This document shows, piece after piece, positions 13,124 through 15,872 of a stretch of 15,872 nucleotides of DNA. The stretch is taken from positions 1 to 15,872 of the forward strand of contig DASXMW010000223.1 of assembly GCA_036495425.1 (NCBI GenBank). The letters are read 5' to 3'. The position numbers and the translations under genes were made by a program. The notes under the pieces were generated by a model. That model was not told the DNA's origin. It made no database searches and saw nothing but the letters and a program-made list of their open reading frames with translations. The stretch comes from Bog-532 sp036495425. Its GTDB lineage: Bacteria; Actinomycetota; Actinomycetes; Streptosporangiales; Streptosporangiaceae. The stretch's first letter is position 1. Every line of letters begins with the position of its first letter.

Positions 13124-13694
13124 GCTGGGCCACGGTCAGGCCGGCCAGGACGAGCAGCACCGCGGCCGCGCCCCGGCTCAGCCACTTGACCGGGAGGACC
13201 TTGAGCAGGCTGCGGCCACCCACGATGGCCAGGCCCGCGGCGACCCACAGGCCGGCCGTGGCGCCGATGCCGACCGCGATGGGGTCGTGGTAGCGGGCGG
13301 CCAGGTTGGCCGTGACAATCTGGGTCAGGTCACCGAACTCGGCCACGAACACGATCCCGAAGCTGGTCAGCGCGACCGGCAGGAACGTGCGCCGGGACTG
13401 GTGATCCTCGACGTACTCGTCGCTGTCGGCCTGCTTCTGGCGCAGCAGGATCACCGCGCCCACCACGAACAGCACGGCCACGATGATCTGGGTCGGCTGG
13501 TGCGGCAGCAGGGACAGCAGGCCACCGGCGGCGACCGCCAGCGCGACCTGGATGGCGAAGGCGGCGGCCGCGCCCGCGAACACGTAGCCGGGGCGGTACC
13601 GGCTGCCCAGGACCAGGCAGGCGATGACGGTCTTGTCCGGGAGCTCAGCGGGCAAGATGATGAGGAACGAGGTGATGATGGCGGCGAGGCTCAT
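13116..13694 (-). CDS. TMEM165/GDT1 (UPF0016) family cation exporter, probably Mn2+
   Basis: A 192-residue protein with about six membrane helices. The two copies of the family motif ExGD-[KRL]-T are ELPDKT (Glu17, Asp20, Thr22) and EFGDLT (Glu119, Asp122, Thr124). The first copy has Pro in place of the Gly and the second has Leu in place of the basic residue. The loop between the two halves (about 86-104) is acidic and basic, as usual. Bacterial members (MneA and relatives) export Mn2+. The ATG at 13694 has AGGGGG about 9 bases upstream. A yybP-ykoY riboswitch leads the transcript, which strongly supports a manganese role. The gene converges on the membrane-protein gene and shares a 4-base CTAG with it, leaving no space for a terminator. 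Confidence 0.92.
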   Translation of the reverse strand: MSLAAIITSFLIILPAELPDKTVIACLVLGSRYRPGYVFAGAAAAFAIQVALAVAAGGLLSLLPHQPTQIIVAVLFVVGAVILLRQKQADSDEYVEDHQSRRTFLPVALTSFGIVFVAEFGDLTQIVTANLAARYHDPIAVGIGATAGLWVAAGLAIVGGRSLLKVLPVKWLSRGAAAVLLVLAGLTVAQLV

Positions 13695-13727
13695 GGACTA
13701 GCCCCCTGTCGGTCGGGCCGGCCGGCT

Positions 13728-13767
13728 CCTTCGGCGCGGCAGCTCACTTCGTCACTGCGGCCGAAGG
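13728..13767 (-). promoter_or_regulatory. Riboswitch expression platform: antistem that competes with P1
   Basis: On the minus strand CCTTCGGC (13767-13760), which includes the 3' arm of P1, is perfectly complementary to GCCGAAGG (13735-13728). Inner GCAG/CTGC pairing could lengthen the stem. This hairpin and P1 cannot form together, the expected logic of a switch. No T-run follows, so control may be translational or Rho-linked. Nearby CCC-GACA-GGG pairing could also hide the AGGGGG ribosome site. Confidence 0.55.
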
Positions 13768-13870
13768 TCTCACTCAGGCTTCCTCGCCCCCGGGCACCGG
13801 ATCCGCACTGCGGCTCACACAGAGCGGACCGAGATTGTCGGCGTCCCGGCGATGGAGCTACTCCCCTTCG
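13760..13870 (-). ncRNA. yybP-ykoY manganese riboswitch
   Basis: Read on the minus strand, the leader has the two hallmark parts of this aptamer class: AAGGGGAGTAGC (13868-13857) and GAGACCTT (13771-13764). The closing stem P1 is formed by CGAAGG (13870-13865) and CCTTCG (13767-13762). The distance and the downstream TMEM165-family gene both fit the known Mn2+-sensing family, which usually turns on exporters when Mn2+ is high. Recognition is from conserved motifs by eye, not a covariance-model score. Confidence 0.88.
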
Positions 13871-13878
13871 CAGCCACT

Positions 13879-13884
13879 ATTTTA
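13879..13884 (-). promoter_or_regulatory. Likely -10 box of the riboswitch/exporter transcript
   Basis: TAAAAT (13884-13879 on the minus strand) is a near-consensus -10 in an otherwise GC-rich region and lies 8 bases before the start of the aptamer stem, where transcription should begin. No good -35 was found at 16-18 bases; an AGTTAA-like word is the closest. Confidence 0.5.
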
Positions 13885-13994
13885 CCCAGCGTCAGCCGGA
13901 ATTAACTATGCCAGTTGGCCTACCCGTCCGGGGCCTGGTTGCCATGTGGCTAGTGTGATCTGGCTTGATGACGGGTGAAGGTGAGGCGGAGACC

Positions 13995-14834
13995 ATGGCC
14001 GGCGATGACCTCGGGCGGAAGCTGGACGTCCTGCAGGCGTCCTTCGGTGAGCATGGGGTGCCGCGCGCGGTGGAGGACCTGCCCCCGGACAGCTGGGACA
14101 AGGTGCCCGGCCTGGCCAGCGCGCCGGAGAAGCACCCGCTCTGGCAGCGGATCCTGGACGAGCTGGCGGACGTGGGGCTGGACTACTACGGCGACCTGGA
14201 GACCGTGCCGCTGCTGCACTTCCTGTCCCAGTACCCGGTCACCGCGTACACCTACACGGTCTCGCCGGTGCTGGCCCGGGGCGAGCGGCCCAGCCTGGCC
14301 AAGCTGCGCGACCTGGCCGGGCCCGGCTACCGGCGCACGGTCAACCTGTGCGCCGAGACCGAGGGCGGCGACACCCCGCTGATCATCCGGGCCGGGGTGG
14401 CCGGCACGCTGGAGACCGTGCACCTGCCCATCGTGGACATGCACATCCCCACGCTGGCCCAGGTCGTCCGGCTGCTCGACCTGCTGACCGCGCCGGGCGC
14501 CCCGCGCACCTACCTGCACTGTGAGGCGGGCCGGTGCCGGACCGGGGTGATGGTGGCCTGCTACCGAATGGCGGTCATGGGCTGGGACGGCGCCGACGCC
14601 TTCACCGAGGCCGTGAACTTCGGCTGCTCGGTGCCGCTGCAGCGGGCGTTCATCGAGAAGTTCGCGACCCAGCTGGCCGGGCACGCCGCCGCCCGGGGCC
14701 AGCACCGGGCCGGCTCCGAGGCGGTGCTGGGCCGGTACCCGCTGCGGCCGCTGGGGTCGGTCCGGGCCACCCCGGCCGAACGCGAGGCCACGCTGGAGGC
14801 GGTGGCCAAGGCGGAAAAGGGCGGCGTCGAGTAG
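13995..14834 (+). CDS. Dual-specificity / tyrosine phosphatase-like protein
   Basis: A 279-residue cytosolic protein with the Cys-based phosphatase P-loop YLHCEAGRCRTG: nucleophile Cys176, Arg182 (CX5R), then Thr-Gly. Asp148 in LPIVDMHIPT sits where the general acid loop is expected. The N-terminal part (30-110) is an alpha-helical and mixed extension of unknown role. The substrate may be a phosphoprotein, a phosphoinositide or a nucleotide. The ATG at 13995 is chosen because GGTGAGGCGGAG lies just upstream; an earlier ATG at 13968 has no ribosome site. It is divergent from the Mn2+ exporter and is followed after 21 bases by a flavodoxin-like gene, so the two may be co-transcribed. Confidence 0.8.
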   Translation: MAGDDLGRKLDVLQASFGEHGVPRAVEDLPPDSWDKVPGLASAPEKHPLWQRILDELADVGLDYYGDLETVPLLHFLSQYPVTAYTYTVSPVLARGERPSLAKLRDLAGPGYRRTVNLCAETEGGDTPLIIRAGVAGTLETVHLPIVDMHIPTLAQVVRLLDLLTAPGAPRTYLHCEAGRCRTGVMVACYRMAVMGWDGADAFTEAVNFGCSVPLQRAFIEKFATQLAGHAAARGQHRAGSEAVLGRYPLRPLGSVRATPAEREATLEAVAKAEKGGVE

Positions 14835-14855
14835 GCGGGGCTAAGCTCGGCCATC

Positions 14856-15308
14856 ATGCCGACCCTGCTGATCGTGCACCACACACCGTCCCCGGCGCTG
14901 CAGGAAATGTTCGAAGCCGCCGCCAGCGGGGCGCGGACCGACGAGATCGAGGGCGTGGACGTGGTGGTGCGCCCGGCGCTGACCGCGGGCGCGGCGGACG
15001 TGCTGCCGGCCGATGGCTATGTGCTCGGCACCACGGCCAACATCGGGTACATGTCGGGCGCGCTCAAGCACTTTTTCGACCAAATCTATTACCCGTGCCT
15101 GGAGGCGACCCGGCGCCGGCCGTACGGCTTGTACGTGCACGGCGGGATGGATACCACCGGCGCGGTGCGGGCGGTGGAGGCGATCACCACCGGCCTGCAG
15201 TGGCGGGCGGTACGGCCGCCGGTGGCGGTGACCGGGCCGCCGGGCCGGGCCGACCTCGGAGCCTGCTGGGAGCTGGGCGCGCTGGTCGCGGCCGAGATCG
15301 CCGGCTGA
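14856..15308 (+). CDS. Small flavodoxin-like / NAD(P)H-dependent FMN reductase-like protein
   Basis: A 150-residue flavodoxin-fold protein. The N-terminal strand and phosphate loop region is LLIVHHTPSPALQEMFEA, followed by VLGTTANIGYMSGALKHFF (residues 57-75), which is typical of flavodoxin-like FMN reductases, and later LYVHGGMD. It probably binds FMN and carries electrons or reduces small substrates. No strong ribosome site precedes the ATG; TAAGCT at 14842-14847 could be a -10 box placing transcription start at or next to the ATG, which would make a leaderless mRNA, otherwise it is coupled to the phosphatase gene. Its stop is one base from the stop of the convergent gene. Confidence 0.78.
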   Translation: MPTLLIVHHTPSPALQEMFEAAASGARTDEIEGVDVVVRPALTAGAADVLPADGYVLGTTANIGYMSGALKHFFDQIYYPCLEATRRRPYGLYVHGGMDTTGAVRAVEAITTGLQWRAVRPPVAVTGPPGRADLGACWELGALVAAEIAG

Positions 15309-15309
15309 G

Positions 15310-15777
15310 CTAATCGGGCGCGGCCCAGCGGCGCTGCGAGGCGTCGTAGTCGTCCATCCGCCAGGCCAGCGCGGACCGCGGCCGGACCGCGTAGACCACG
15401 TCGAAGCTGGGGTCGGCGTCGGGCAGGTAGGGCCGGTCGTGGGGGCTGGTGTACTTCCCGGCCAGCGCCGCGACCACCGCCGGGACCCGGGCGGGCGGGC
15501 CCAGATCCTCGGCGGTGCCGCGCACGATGAGCACGTCGTCGCCGCTCTCCAGGTGGACGATCAGGCGGGGATCGGCGGCCAGGTTGCGCGCCTTGACCGT
15601 GCTCCGCTCGGTGTACAGGTGAAGGGTCCCGCCGGTCACCACGCCCCAGACCGGGGCCGCGTGCGGCGCACCGGACGGCAGCGTGGTGCCCAGCCAGTAG
15701 TTGCGAGCGGGGGCCAGCCGTGCGGCCACCTCGGCCCAGGTCTGGGTCGACGCCGACGACGCCGAATCGGCCCGCAC
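15310..15777 (-). CDS. Pyridoxamine 5'-phosphate oxidase-like, FMN/F420-binding split-barrel protein
   Basis: A protein of about 155 residues of the PPOX-like split-barrel fold. Recognisable stretches are NYWLGTTLPSGAPHAAPVWGVV, LHLYTERSTVKARNLAADPR and LIVHLESGDDVLIVRGTAEDL, the pattern of actinobacterial members that bind FMN or F420. Such proteins reduce or oxidise small substrates of mostly unknown nature. The start is uncertain: GTG at 15777 is chosen as it leaves a usual short N-terminus before TWAEVAARL, while TTG at 15792 is also possible; neither has a clear ribosome site. There is no room for a terminator between its stop and that of the flavodoxin-like gene. Confidence 0.8.
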   Translation of the reverse strand: MRADSASSASTQTWAEVAARLAPARNYWLGTTLPSGAPHAAPVWGVVTGGTLHLYTERSTVKARNLAADPRLIVHLESGDDVLIVRGTAEDLGPPARVPAVVAALAGKYTSPHDRPYLPDADPSFDVVYAVRPRSALAWRMDDYDASQRRWAAPD

Positions 15778-15872
15778 CGGCCGGGTCGGCAAGAAGGACG
15801 GCTCGATCCCGCAGTACCTGTTCCGGGCCGAGTTCTACCGGACCTTCCTGTCGCTCGGGCGCCGGGGCGCGG
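15778..15872 (+). CDS. Unidentified plus-strand coding segment at the right edge
   Basis: From about 15780 to the end, one plus-strand frame codes for RVGKKDGSIPQYLFRAEFY and beyond, with G or C at every third position. The opposite-strand frames have many A/T third positions or a stop (TAG read near 15837). The frame stays open leftwards into the PPOX-like gene as far as 15701, where only a TTG without a ribosome site could start it. I do not recognise the protein. It may be the beginning of a divergent gene. Confidence 0.3.

Noticed and set aside
1..15872. CRISPR arrays, insertion sequences, tRNA or rRNA genes
   Set aside because: No regularly spaced repeats, transposase motifs, terminal inverted repeats or tRNA-like folds were seen by eye on either strand.

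Overview
The window is a very GC-rich stretch with G or C at almost every third codon position, dense head-to-tail genes that share ATGA/GTGA start-stop overlaps, and GTG starts. Together with an F420-type luciferase-like oxidoreductase, an EspR-like regulator and an aromatic-carotenoid gene set, this points to an actinomycete of the Streptomyces/Pseudonocardiales kind. The species cannot be told from the sequence alone.

Left part (1-9117, all minus strand). A truncated secreted SGNH/GDSL hydrolase lies at the left edge. Upstream of it is a nine-gene carotenoid operon transcribed leftwards: crtE (GGPP synthase), crtI (phytoene desaturase), crtB (phytoene synthase), crtYc and crtYd (heterodimeric lycopene beta-cyclase), a crtT-like methyltransferase, a crtU-like desaturase/methyltransferase flavoprotein, a Rieske non-heme-iron oxygenase, and a MerR-family regulator with a cobalamin-binding-like C-terminus (LitR/CarH type). 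Most genes overlap by 4-14 bases or are 3-6 bases apart. The inferred pathway is GGPP, phytoene, lycopene, beta-carotene, then an aromatic carotenoid such as isorenieratene. The Rieske enzyme and the methyltransferase have no assigned step and probably modify the product. Upstream of crtE are an 11-bp tandem repeat and an overlapping 17-bp inverted repeat, a good candidate operator for the regulator.

Middle part (9396-13119, plus strand). A divergent LLM-class F420-dependent oxidoreductase is followed by about 630 bases without a convincing gene, holding a perfect 14-bp hairpin and a 14-bp palindrome. Next comes a tightly coupled three-gene module: an EspR-like helix-turn-helix protein, an ImmA/IrrE-type HExxH metalloprotease, and a seven-helix membrane protein with a cytosolic DUF6545-like domain. 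This looks like a membrane sensor / protease / DNA-binding regulator relay and is the best candidate here for an undescribed system.

Right part (13116-15872). A TMEM165/GDT1-family cation exporter (minus strand) converges on the module; both stop codons lie in one CTAG created within a 22-bp tandem duplication. Its leader carries a recognisable yybP-ykoY Mn2+ riboswitch with a possible antistem. Divergently lie a dual-specificity-type phosphatase and a small flavodoxin-like protein, which meets a convergent pyridoxamine-5'-phosphate-oxidase-like split-barrel protein. The last ~95 bases look protein-coding on the plus strand but no start or identity could be found.
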